Notes under the pieces: generated by a model
The model's database searches: none
What the model saw: only the letters and a program-made list of their open reading frames with translations
Told to the model about the DNA's origin: nothing
Made by a program: the position numbers and the translations under genes
Source of the DNA: Candidatus Microbacterium phytovorans
Lineage (GTDB): Bacteria; Actinomycetota; Actinomycetes; Actinomycetales; Microbacteriaceae
Direction: 5' to 3'
DNA length: 64,000 nucleotides
NCBI GenBank assembly: GCA_029202445.1
Contig: CP119321.1
Coordinates: 1,116,001-1,180,000 of the forward strand
Shown here: one piece after another, positions 52,709 to 60,883 of the stretch
Layout: each line of letters begins with the position of its first letter
Numbering within the stretch: position 1 is the stretch's first letter

Positions 52709-55700
52709 GTCGCGCTCACCGCCCCGACGGTGTGGATGCGGCACAGGCCGCGAGTGTGATCGTCACGGCAGTGGGCTTCGTAGGGAGCGAGGAACTCGCG
52801 CGCGCCGATCACCTGGACCGCGTCGCGGATGCGGGCGAGGAAGGCCTCGCGGGTCTCGTCGTCGAACGGCGGTTGCGTGGGAGTGGCGTAGGGCGTGGTG
52901 CGGGTCTGCCGGAGCACGAGGAGCTTCGCGCCGCCCGTCGGCATCCCGGCCGCCGCCGCGATCGCGCCCCGCTCCTGAGCGAGCTGGTAGGCGCTCAATT
53001 GAGGATGCGCTGCGGCGGCGGCCGCGCCGGTCGCCTGCGTGCGCCCGGTCTTCAGGTCGACGATGACGACCGTGCCCGACGGCGTGAGCTCCACCCGGTC
53101 GACCGTCCCACTGATGACGGCCGGCATCGCCGCACCCTCTACCGGCACCTCGAGCTCGAAGTGTGGTTCGGCGCTTAGGAGGCGCGTGCCGTCGGTCTCC
53201 CGGTCACGCAGATAGCGAGCCAGCCGCGAGATCAGGTCGCGGGCGCGGGTGCGTTCGGCTCGTTCGATCCACGCCGCCTCGAATTCCAGCTCACCCCACC
53301 GCTGCTCCACGAGCGTCCAGAGCGCCGCGTCATCGCCGCCCTCGGCATGCTCCAACGCCGCGTGGATCAACGTGCCGAGACCTGCCGTGACGCTGGCACC
53401 GTCGCCGCCGAGATCGCTGATCACCCAATTGAGCTGACACTCGTCGATCGATTCCAGCTTCGACGGCGAGATGCGCGCAGGCTCCGTCTCGAGGTCGTAG
53501 AGCGGCGTGGTCGTCGACGGCGAAGCGAGCCCGTACCAGTGCTCCGGCGACGCGCCGGGCACCCCGGCGTCGGCCAGAAGAGCGAGCTGACCGGCCGCGT
53601 CGCGCCGAACCGCCGGCGGCACGCCGTCGGCGGTGAGCGCGCGACGATGCTGAGCGACGAGGCCCCGCAACGAGAGCGGATGCTCCGCGGATGCCGGAGC
53701 CGGCGACGTGGACGGGAGGAGCTCGAACAGCGCGCTCGGGCCGGTGTCGTCGTCGTCGACCGCGGTCACGATCAACAGGGACCGTGCCCGCGACACCGCA
53801 CGGGCGAAGAGTCTGAGCTCGTCGTGGAGCACCCCCCGCCGGCGATCGACGGTGGCGGGGTCGATGCCGGCCGCGAGCCCGAGACGCCACGTCTCCAGGA
53901 GGCTCCCGCGCACGCGCAGGTTGGGCCACACCCCGTCCTGGACGCCCGCCACCACGACGGTGTCGAACTCCGCGCCGAGCGCGCCGGCGGGGGTCATGAC
54001 GCGCACTGCCTGGGGCGGCAGGGGCGCACTCAAGCGGTCTTCCGCGACATCGGAGTCGCGCACGCCACGCAGGAAGTCCAGGGGCGACGTGCCGTCTTCG
54101 CGCTCGCCGTGCCGCTTAGCGGCCTGGAAGAGCGCGACGACGGCATCCAGGTCGCGACCCGCCTGCTCGGCGAGCGGGCCGTGTCCGCGCGACGTCTCGT
54201 GCCACGCGCGCTCGCGGCCCGAACGCTCCCACACCGTCCAGAGCAGCTCGTGGGCCGTGGCGCCCTCGGCGATCTGCGCGCGGACCAGGCCGAGCGTCTC
54301 GGCTGCGCGGGCCGCGCGACGCCCTTCACGTGTGTCGAGGAGTTCGAACTCGAGCGGATGCCGCATCGCCGACAGCAGCAGCTCACGCGGCGCCGACTCG
54401 TCGGGCTCCTCCCGCCGCAGTGCATCGTGCCGCAGAGCCGTGCGCAGCCGGCGCAACTCGACGGTGTCCAGTCCCGTGGCGCGCAGAACGTCGACGACGT
54501 CGTCGGGCTCCCAGACGTCGGGGTCGACAGCGGCGAGCTCGACCACCCACAGCAGGTCTCGCACCGCGGCCGAGGAGGCGAGAGTGCGCGTGGGGCCCGT
54601 CGCGCCGGTCGGCACGTCGCGCGCACCCAGCTCATCCTCGAGCGCGGCGACCTGGCGTGCGTCGTGGGCGATCACGGCGCACTGTGCCCACGGCACGCCG
54701 TCGTGCACATGACGTTCACGCAGCAGGCGCGCGATCGTGTCGTACTCCTCGGCTGTCGACCGCAGCGTGCGCACACGCACCGAGGCACGCACGTCGGCGG
54801 CGTGGTCCTCTCCGCCGGGTGGTCGCCGATGCGAGACGATGCCGCCGGCACCGATCCGGGAGGTCACCTCCGCCACGAGGTCGCGATGCGCGCCCGTACC
54901 GCGGTGCACCTTCGGCAGGACGTGCACGGGAAGCGACGCGGCGAGGCGCGCGAAGTTCTCGGGCGAGGCGCCGCGGAACGACCCCGAGCTGATGTCGGGG
55001 TCGCCGAAGGCCAGCACGCTCGCGCCGCGATCGCGCAGCGCTTCGAGAAGCTCCACCCCGCCCCTGGTGAGCTCCTGCGCATCGTCGACGAGGACGACCC
55101 GCAGCCGCGAGACGGCGCCGAGCTCCCGCGCATCGGACGGCAGCGAACGCAGCAGCCGGACAGCCTCACGCAGGAGGCCCGCGGCATCCCTGTGCGCGCC
55201 GCGCATCCGCGCGCGCACGTCGTGGTACTCGGCGGCGAAGCCGGCCAACGAACGCCAGATCTCGACGTCGTCTTCTGCGGCACGCCGCGCAAGAGCGGGC
55301 GCATCGATTCCCAGCGTCGTCATCTCGGCGAGGAACGCGCGCACCTCGGCACGGAACCCACGGGTCGCGCGCACCTCGGAGGGGAGCCACGACGGCCACC
55401 GCGACGGGCCCGTCGCCTCGTCTTCGGCGTCGCCCGCGAGCAGGTCCTGCACAATGCGGTCTTCGTCAGGACCGGTGAGCAACTGGGGCGGGTCGGCGTC
55501 GGCGGCGACGAGTACCGATCGGACGATCTGGAAGGCGAGGGCGGCCACCGACTTCGCCAGCGGTCCTGCCGTCGCCACGCCGACCGCGAGCGCGAGATCG
55601 TCACGCAGCGCCGTCGCCGCGGGACGGGTCGGGGTCAGCACGACGAGCTCCTCCGGCGTGATCCCGCCGTCGGAGATCAGGCGGGCGGTGCGCGTGAGGA

Positions 55701-55815
55701 TCGTCGACGTCTTCCCGGTGCCCGCTGCCCCCGCCACGACACCGGAGGCCTCGGGCGGCAGCTCCACGATCGCGCGCTGGGCGTCGTCGACGGCCCGGAC
55801 GGGAAGGAGCGGCAT
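52705..55815 (-). CDS. adnA: AdnA-like helicase-nuclease subunit
   Basis: A 1036-residue partner of AdnB. Walker A GAAGTGKT is at residues 29-36 and VLVDDAQEL is the Walker B-like motif, while later helicase motifs look weaker than in AdnB, fitting the subsidiary motor role known for AdnA. The C-terminal nuclease motif VVIVDLKTGRTQ and QLSAYQLAQ are present. ATG 55815 lies 7 nt after TAGCGT, so the mRNA is probably leaderless. It is divergent from the DUF3107 gene. Confidence 0.92.
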   Translation of the reverse strand: MPLLPVRAVDDAQRAIVELPPEASGVVAGAAGTGKTSTILTRTARLISDGGITPEELVVLTPTRPAATALRDDLALAVGVATAGPLAKSVAALAFQIVRSVLVAADADPPQLLTGPDEDRIVQDLLAGDAEDEATGPSRWPSWLPSEVRATRGFRAEVRAFLAEMTTLGIDAPALARRAAEDDVEIWRSLAGFAAEYHDVRARMRGAHRDAAGLLREAVRLLRSLPSDARELGAVSRLRVVLVDDAQELTRGGVELLEALRDRGASVLAFGDPDISSGSFRGASPENFARLAASLPVHVLPKVHRGTGAHRDLVAEVTSRIGAGGIVSHRRPPGGEDHAADVRASVRVRTLRSTAEEYDTIARLLRERHVHDGVPWAQCAVIAHDARQVAALEDELGARDVPTGATGPTRTLASSAAVRDLLWVVELAAVDPDVWEPDDVVDVLRATGLDTVELRRLRTALRHDALRREEPDESAPRELLLSAMRHPLEFELLDTREGRRAARAAETLGLVRAQIAEGATAHELLWTVWERSGRERAWHETSRGHGPLAEQAGRDLDAVVALFQAAKRHGEREDGTSPLDFLRGVRDSDVAEDRLSAPLPPQAVRVMTPAGALGAEFDTVVVAGVQDGVWPNLRVRGSLLETWRLGLAAGIDPATVDRRRGVLHDELRLFARAVSRARSLLIVTAVDDDDTGPSALFELLPSTSPAPASAEHPLSLRGLVAQHRRALTADGVPPAVRRDAAGQLALLADAGVPGASPEHWYGLASPSTTTPLYDLETEPARISPSKLESIDECQLNWVISDLGGDGASVTAGLGTLIHAALEHAEGGDDAALWTLVEQRWGELEFEAAWIERAERTRARDLISRLARYLRDRETDGTRLLSAEPHFELEVPVEGAAMPAVISGTVDRVELTPSGTVVIVDLKTGRTQATGAAAAAAHPQLSAYQLAQERGAIAAAAGMPTGGAKLLVLRQTRTTPYATPTQPPFDDETREAFLARIRDAVQVIGAREFLAPYEAHCRDDHTRGLCRIHTVGAVSAT

Positions 55816-55822
55816 GGCATCC

Positions 55823-55828
55823 ACGCTA
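55823..55828 (-). promoter_or_regulatory. -10 box TAGCGT, leaderless adnAB promoter
   Basis: Reverse-strand TAGCGT with a 7-nt spacer to ATG 55815. Confidence 0.45.
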
Positions 55829-55904
55829 GCCGCAGCGCCCGACACTCAGCGGTGTCGTAGAGTCGAAGTGGCGCGTGAGATCACGTGCCGGAAAGGCAGT
55901 CACC

Positions 55905-56129
55905 GTGGAGATCCGTATCGGCCTCGCGAACACCCCGCGAGAGCTCAGCTTCGAGTCCGACGAGTCGGCGGACGCCGTCAAGAGCGCCGTGACCGGCGCG
56001 CTCGAGGCGGGAACGAGCCACCTCTCCTTCACCGACTCCAAGGGCAACTCCTTCGTCGTGCCGACGGCCGCGATCACCTTCGTCGAGGTCGGCACCGACC
56101 AGTCCCGTCGCGTCGGCTTCGTCGCCTGA
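55905..56129 (+). CDS. DUF3107 family protein (TB9.4-like)
   Basis: A 74-residue conserved actinobacterial protein (DUF3107, like M. tuberculosis TB9.4/Rv3208A). It begins VEIRIGLANTPRELSFES and ends FVEVGTDQSRRVGF, a compact alpha/beta fold. Function unknown; strong conservation suggests a core role. GTG 55905 has AAAGG ~8 nt upstream and gives the family's usual start. The next gene begins one base after its stop, so they are coupled. Confidence 0.92.
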   Translation: MEIRIGLANTPRELSFESDESADAVKSAVTGALEAGTSHLSFTDSKGNSFVVPTAAITFVEVGTDQSRRVGFVA

Positions 56130-56130
56130 C

Positions 56131-56421
56131 ATGCAGATCATCATCGCGCTGGTGTTCGGCGCGGCGGTCGGCGGCCTCCTGCACTTCGTGCAGTCGGGTC
56201 GCGATGCACGTGGCGTCGCTCTGGCACCGCTGCTGGGGGCCCTCACCGGCGGCCTGGTCTGGCTCGTCCTCACCTGGGTCGGTGTCACGACGCTGAATCC
56301 GTGGCTGTGGCTCGTGTCGTTCGCGGCGCCGCTCGTCGTCGTGCCGCTCACTCTGCTTCTGCTCACGCGCACGCGCGCCGCTCACGATGCTCGTGAGCGC
56401 GTGCGCCTCGGCATCGCCTGA
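56131..56421 (+). CDS. Small membrane protein, three predicted helices
   Basis: A 96-residue hydrophobic protein with helices at ~1-20, ~32-52 and ~57-80 and a basic cytoplasmic tail. I do not recognise a family. It begins one base after the DUF3107 stop (TGAcATG) and lacks a separate promoter, so it belongs to a two-gene operon. It converges with the ferritin-like gene 15 bp away. Codon use supports a genuine gene. Confidence 0.8.
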   Translation: MQIIIALVFGAAVGGLLHFVQSGRDARGVALAPLLGALTGGLVWLVLTWVGVTTLNPWLWLVSFAAPLVVVPLTLLLLTRTRAAHDARERVRLGIA

Positions 56422-56436
56422 TCGCGAGGGATGCCG

Positions 56437-57153
56437 TCAGGCGTCCAGGCCCATGTGTGCCATGCGGCGCGAGTGCGCCCCGAGCAGTTCCGTGAAGACC
56501 GGCTCCACCCGCTTCTCCTCGGCCGCATCCAGCGACTGCGGACGCAGCGCCCCACGCGCGATGAGCAGCGTGTCGCCGACCAGCCGACGTCCCCACAGCG
56601 CGAGCAGGGACTTCCACTCCGCATCGGCCGCGATCGCAGCCGTGATGATCTGGACGAGCGCGTCACGATCGTCATCGCGGTCGAGGATGTCTGCCACGCG
56701 GCGACCCGTCGAGGCGTAGCTGGCCGAGAGCGAGCGGTAGAAGTCGTCGAGCATGCCGGCCGTGATGTGCACGGAGAGCATGGTCTCCAGCGGCCGTGCC
56801 CCATGGGTGGCCCGCCGGAACGCATCCAGCGGCTCGCGGAAGGGCAGCATCAGATCCAGCGGATCGTCGCCGCGGTCGCGGATGACCTCCACGAGTGCCC
56901 TGTGCTTCAGCAGGGCCGACCCGGCAGCGAGAGAGAGCGACTCCTTGTGGGTGAGGTCGGGTGTCGGCGCGATGAGCTCGCTCAGCGTCTCGAAGTAGCC
57001 GAGCTGCAGGTACGCGGCCTGCCCGAGGAACGTGTCGATGTCGGGGGCGAGCTCTTCGAAATCGACGCGCGAGACGTCACCGTGATCGCCGCGCGAACGC
57101 ACGCGGAGTGTGCGATCGGGGGCGTGCCCGCGCTGCCAGAACCACCTCACCAC
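56437..57153 (-). CDS. Ferritin-like fold-containing protein (Rv3210c type)
   Basis: A 238-residue helical protein of the actinobacterial ferritin-like family. Helices include YLQLGYFETLSEL, KHRALVEVI and the FYRSLSASYAS stretch; Glu and His residues suitable for a metal site are spread through them, but a complete di-iron EXXH pair is not obvious by eye. It sits directly upstream, divergently, of the DEAD-box helicase, as in mycobacteria (Rv3210c-Rv3211). GTG 57153 lies 6 nt after TAGGCT, so translation is probably leaderless. Biochemical role unknown. Confidence 0.88.
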   Translation of the reverse strand: MVRWFWQRGHAPDRTLRVRSRGDHGDVSRVDFEELAPDIDTFLGQAAYLQLGYFETLSELIAPTPDLTHKESLSLAAGSALLKHRALVEVIRDRGDDPLDLMLPFREPLDAFRRATHGARPLETMLSVHITAGMLDDFYRSLSASYASTGRRVADILDRDDDRDALVQIITAAIAADAEWKSLLALWGRRLVGDTLLIARGALRPQSLDAAEEKRVEPVFTELLGAHSRRMAHMGLDA

Positions 57154-57159
57154 GGGTAC

Positions 57160-57165
57160 AGCCTA
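57160..57165 (-). promoter_or_regulatory. -10 box TAGGCT, leaderless ferritin-like promoter
   Basis: Reverse-strand TAGGCT with a 6-nt spacer to GTG 57153. Confidence 0.5.
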
Positions 57166-57221
57166 GGCCGAAGCCGCGCGCCACGCGGGAGGCGCCCGCG
57201 TGAGGCGGTGACCCCCTGGGA

Positions 57222-57255
57222 TAGGCTGGGCAGGTCCCGGCGTCGGATCGGGACC
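57222..57255 (+). promoter_or_regulatory. Promoter and 5'-terminal hairpin of DEAD-box helicase leader
   Basis: TAGGCT at 57222-57227 predicts transcription start near 57234 and a ~97-nt leader. GGTCCCG (57233-57239) and CGGGACC (57249-57255) form a 7-bp stem at the very 5' end of that RNA. Confidence 0.5.
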
Positions 57256-57330
57256 CCCGCGCCTGTGGCTGAGTGAAGGGCGTGGACCCCATCACCCGGC
57301 GGCTTCTCACCGCCAGACAGGCACGGAAAA

Positions 57331-58851
57331 GTGACGACATTCGTCGAACTCGGCGTCGACCAGGACATCGTGGATGCTCTCTCCACCAAGGGGATCGTTG
57401 ACGCGTTCCCCATTCAGGAGCAGACCATCCCGCTCGGCCTGCCCGGTCAGGACATCATCGGCCAGGCGAAGACCGGTACCGGCAAGACCTTCGGCTTCGG
57501 CATCCCCGTCGTCCAGCGTCTGGGCCTCGACCCCGCGCCGGGCGTCAAGGCTCTGATCGTCGTCCCGACGCGTGAGCTCGCGGTGCAGGTCTACGAAGAC
57601 ATGGACATGCTGACGTCCAATCGCGCCACGAGCGTCGTCGCCATCTACGGCGGCAAGGCCTACGAAGGTCAGATCGACCAGTTGAAGGCGGGCGCGCAGA
57701 TCGTCGTCGGCACCCCCGGCCGCCTCATCGACCTCAACAATCAGCGCCTCCTCGACCTCTCGAACGCGACCGAGGTCGTGCTCGACGAGGCCGACAAGAT
57801 GCTCGACCTCGGATTCCTCCCCGACATCGAGAAGATCTTCTCGAAGGTCGCTCCCGTCCGGCACACGCAGCTGTTCTCGGCCACGATGCCCGGTCCGATC
57901 GTCGCACTCGCCCGCCGCTTCATGTCCAACCCGATCCACATCCGGGCGACCGATCCCGACGAGGGCCTCACGCAGGCCAACATCCGCCACCTCGTCTACC
58001 GGGCCCACTCGCTCGACAAGGACGAGGTCATCGCCCGCATCCTGCAGGCCGAAGGCCGCGGCAAGACCGTCGTCTTCACCCGCACCAAGCGCGCCGCCCA
58101 GCGCCTCGTCGACGAACTCAACGACCGCGGCTTCAACGCGGGCGCCGTGCACGGCGACATGAGTCAGGAGTCCCGCGAGCGCTCGATGGCGGCCTTCAAG
58201 GCCGGCAAGAAGGACATCCTCATCGCGACCGACGTGGCCGCGCGCGGTATCGACGTGGACGACGTCACGCACGTGATCAACCACACCATCCCCGACGACG
58301 AGAAGACCTACCTCCACCGTGCCGGACGCACCGGCCGCGCCGGCAAGACCGGCATCGCGGTGACCTTCGTGGACTGGGAGGACCTACACAAGTGGGCCCT
58401 CATCAACCGCGCCCTCGAATTCGGGCAGCCCGAGCCCGTCGAGACCTACTCGTCGAGCCCGCACCTCTTCGAGGAGCTCGACATCCCCGCCGGCACGAAG
58501 GGCCGCATCGCCACCGCGCCGAAGACCCAGACGATCCGCACGACGCAGCCCGCACGGGCCGCGGATGCCGCAGCGGAGGCTACGAGCGAGGGGGGAACGC
58601 GACGTCGCCGGCGTCGCCGCACCGGCTCCGACCAGGCACGCGTCGGTTCCACCTTCGCGGAAGAGGCGTCCGCCTCCTCGCGCGGTGAGGCGTCGGTGGC
58701 GATCGATGCCGGGAGCGGGCGCGACGCCGACGGCGCGGGAACGCACGACGGCTCCGGCAAGGAGCACCACGACGGCAAGCCCGCCGCCGCCCGTCGTCGA
58801 CGTCGCCGTCGCGGCGGATCCGGTGGTGGCACGGCCGTCGCCGGCGCCTGA
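57331..58851 (+). CDS. DEAD-box ATP-dependent RNA helicase
   Basis: A 506-residue RNA helicase (Rv3211/RhlE-like) for RNA unwinding in ribosome assembly or decay. Q motif FPIQEQTIP, Walker A AKTGTGKT (~46-53), VLDEADKML, FSATMPG and HRAGRTGRAG are all intact. The C-terminal ~100 residues are disordered with two Arg clusters (RRRRRRR) and a Gly-rich end, typical RNA-binding tails. GTG 57331 has only GGAA close upstream. Its long structured leader contrasts with the leaderless genes around it and may mediate cold or autogenous control. Confidence 0.93.
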   Translation: MTTFVELGVDQDIVDALSTKGIVDAFPIQEQTIPLGLPGQDIIGQAKTGTGKTFGFGIPVVQRLGLDPAPGVKALIVVPTRELAVQVYEDMDMLTSNRATSVVAIYGGKAYEGQIDQLKAGAQIVVGTPGRLIDLNNQRLLDLSNATEVVLDEADKMLDLGFLPDIEKIFSKVAPVRHTQLFSATMPGPIVALARRFMSNPIHIRATDPDEGLTQANIRHLVYRAHSLDKDEVIARILQAEGRGKTVVFTRTKRAAQRLVDELNDRGFNAGAVHGDMSQESRERSMAAFKAGKKDILIATDVAARGIDVDDVTHVINHTIPDDEKTYLHRAGRTGRAGKTGIAVTFVDWEDLHKWALINRALEFGQPEPVETYSSSPHLFEELDIPAGTKGRIATAPKTQTIRTTQPARAADAAAEATSEGGTRRRRRRRTGSDQARVGSTFAEEASASSRGEASVAIDAGSGRDADGAGTHDGSGKEHHDGKPAAARRRRRRRGGSGGGTAVAGA

Positions 58852-58862
58852 CACCTGCCCCG

Positions 58863-59759
58863 TCAGGGGTATACCGGGTCGCTTCCCGAGCCGAGGTCCA
58901 CGATCCTTGCGACCATGTCGTCGGAGGTCGTATTCTCCCCCGGCAGGTTGGGCTTGCCCAACCCGTGGTAGTCACTGGAGCCCGTGACGATCAGGTCGCG
59001 TTCGGCCACGAGAGAGCGCAGCCGCGCCAGCGCGGGCTCCTGATTCTCCCGATGCCCGAGCTCGTATCCGGCGAGACCCGCGTCGAGCATGTCCCGCGTG
59101 AGTCGCGCGGGCAGGAGACCGGCGCGACCTGCCGGATGCGCGATGATCGCGACTCCCCCGGCGCGGGTCACCGCCGAGACCGCCGTGACCGGATCGGGCG
59201 CGAAGAGGTCGATGTAGTAGTCGCTGGCGGGATGAAGGATGCCGGCGAAGGCGTCGCCGCGATCACGTGCGAACCCTTTCGCGACGAGCGCGTCCGCGAT
59301 GTGCGGTCGCCCGACGGTGGCACCGGTCGCGGTCTGAGCGACGATGTCGTCCCAGTGCAGGTCGTAGTCGCGCGAGATGCGGTCGGCCATGCCCCGCGCC
59401 CGCGTCAGCCGCGAGTCGCGGATGCGTTCGGTGAGCGCCCGGAGACTCGGGTCGTCGGGGTCGAACAGGTAGGCCAGCACGTGCACGCTCCGCCATTCGT
59501 GTCGCGCGGAGAGTTCCATGCCCGGCAGGAAGGTCATCCCGAGCGACCCCGTCGCCTCGGCCGCTTCAGCCCACCCGGATGTCGTGTCGTGGTCGGTCAG
59601 GGCAACGGTGCGGAGTCCATGCCGGTGAGCGGCGGCCATCACGGTGGCCGGCGGCTCTGTTCCGTCAGAGTGATCGGAGTGCAGGTGCAGATCGCTCGGA
59701 CCGGCGAAACGGCGGTGAGCGCGGGCCGCATCGACCCGGGGTTCACCGCTTTCCGACAT
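58863..59759 (-). CDS. PHP-domain phosphoesterase
   Basis: A 298-residue PHP-family metal-dependent phosphoesterase. The trinuclear metal ligands are visible: DLHLHSDHSDGT (~residues 23-34), LTDHDTTSG (~54-62), GMELSA (~80) and a late GSSDYHG. Such enzymes act as 3',5'-bisphosphate or oligonucleotide phosphatases, or as RNase AM-like exonucleases; which one is unclear. ATG 59759 lies 7 nt after TACGCT. It converges with the helicase gene and diverges from the EEP gene 58 bp away. Confidence 0.9.
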   Translation of the reverse strand: MSESGEPRVDAARAHRRFAGPSDLHLHSDHSDGTEPPATVMAAAHRHGLRTVALTDHDTTSGWAEAAEATGSLGMTFLPGMELSARHEWRSVHVLAYLFDPDDPSLRALTERIRDSRLTRARGMADRISRDYDLHWDDIVAQTATGATVGRPHIADALVAKGFARDRGDAFAGILHPASDYYIDLFAPDPVTAVSAVTRAGGVAIIAHPAGRAGLLPARLTRDMLDAGLAGYELGHRENQEPALARLRSLVAERDLIVTGSSDYHGLGKPNLPGENTTSDDMVARIVDLGSGSDPVYP

Positions 59760-59766
59760 GACCACG

Positions 59767-59772
59767 AGCGTA
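59767..59772 (-). promoter_or_regulatory. -10 box TACGCT, leaderless PHP promoter
   Basis: Reverse-strand TACGCT with a 7-nt spacer to ATG 59759, back to back with the EEP promoter. Confidence 0.5.
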
Positions 59773-59804
59773 GCGCGATGGCGGGAACTCCCAGCCTGCT
59801 GTCC

Positions 59805-59810
59805 TAGAGT
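59805..59810 (+). promoter_or_regulatory. -10 box TAGAGT, leaderless EEP promoter
   Basis: TAGAGT followed by 7 nt and GTG 59818. Confidence 0.5.
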
Positions 59811-59817
59811 CGGGGCC

Positions 59818-60855
59818 GTGCTGCGGTTGCTCGGGATCCTCGTGACGGTGGCTTTCGCGATCTCTGCCGCGATCGTCACCTGGCCCCAGTTCTTCCGCCT
59901 CGAACGGGCCTTCCCCTTCGCCCAGATCGTGTCGCTCCGCGGGCCCCTCGTGCTCGCCTTCGGCCTCGTCGCCCTGCTCGCGCTGCTGCTGTGTCTGGCG
60001 CGCACGGCGCGAGGATTCGCGGTGTCGGTGCTGATCGTGGCGCTCGTCGCGTCCGGCGCGAACGCGGCGATCATGCTGGCGCGCGGCACCGGCGCGGCTA
60101 CGCTCCCGAGCAAGACGGACGGGTCCCTGCGCGTCATGACCTGGAACACGGCGGGCGCAGCGACCGACCCGGCGATCATCGCGCGTACCGCCGTCGCCAT
60201 GCAGGCAGACATCGTCGCGCTGCCGGAGACGACGATCGAGACGGGCGAGGACGTCGCCGTCGCGATGCGCGAGATGGGGCACCCGATGTGGGCGCACCAC
60301 GAAGACTTCGGCGACCGCGAGGACTACCCCGACTGGGATGCCAACTCGACGACACTGCTCATCTCCCCGGACCTGGGCGACTACGCCGTGGTCGAGTCCT
60401 CCTCCGATGGCACGACCAACACGTCCGCCGTGCCGAGCGTCGTCGCGATGCCCGTGGAGGGCGAGGGTCCGATCGTCGTCGCCGTGCACGCCGTCGCTCC
60501 CCGCCAGAACGCGATGGATGCGTGGCGCAGCGACCTCCAGTGGATCGCCGACCAGTGCGCGGCCGACGACGTCATCCTCGCGGGCGACTTCAACGCCACC
60601 GTCGATCACATGGACCGCTTGGGCACCGACGGAGGAACGCTCGGTCGCTGCCACGATGCGACCAGCGAGACGGGCAACGGCGCGGTCGGCACCTGGTCGA
60701 CGACGTGGCCCTCACTGCTGGGGACGCCGATCGATCACGTCATGGCGACCGACCGGTGGAAGCCCGTGGCATCCGTCGTCCTCGGCACCCTCGACGATGC
60801 CGGGAGCGACCATCGCCCGGTCATCGTGCAGTTCGAACGCGCGGGCGCTGACTGA
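59818..60855 (+). CDS. Membrane-anchored endonuclease/exonuclease/phosphatase family protein
   Basis: A 345-residue protein with three N-terminal membrane helices (~residues 1-95) and an EEP catalytic domain on the outer face. Catalytic residues are visible in MTWNTAGA, ALPETT, AGDFNATVDH (~255) and GSDHRPVIV at the end. Substrate could be a phosphodiester, lipid or nucleic acid; topology favours an extracytoplasmic target. GTG 59818 fits leaderless expression; an upstream in-frame ATG would extend into the divergent promoter and is rejected. Confidence 0.9.
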   Translation: MLRLLGILVTVAFAISAAIVTWPQFFRLERAFPFAQIVSLRGPLVLAFGLVALLALLLCLARTARGFAVSVLIVALVASGANAAIMLARGTGAATLPSKTDGSLRVMTWNTAGAATDPAIIARTAVAMQADIVALPETTIETGEDVAVAMREMGHPMWAHHEDFGDREDYPDWDANSTTLLISPDLGDYAVVESSSDGTTNTSAVPSVVAMPVEGEGPIVVAVHAVAPRQNAMDAWRSDLQWIADQCAADDVILAGDFNATVDHMDRLGTDGGTLGRCHDATSETGNGAVGTWSTTWPSLLGTPIDHVMATDRWKPVASVVLGTLDDAGSDHRPVIVQFERAGAD

Positions 60856-60870
60856 CCGGCGGCGAAGTGC

Positions 60871-60876
60871 GAGACT
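60871..60876 (+). promoter_or_regulatory. -10-like GAGACT before pepP
   Basis: GAGACT with a 7-nt spacer to ATG 60884; weaker than the others. Confidence 0.35.
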
Positions 60877-60883
60877 GGATGCC

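Noticed and set aside
56437-57153. Typical di-iron ferritin or rubrerythrin
   Set aside because: A full set of ExxH motifs is not evident, so only the fold-level name is used.
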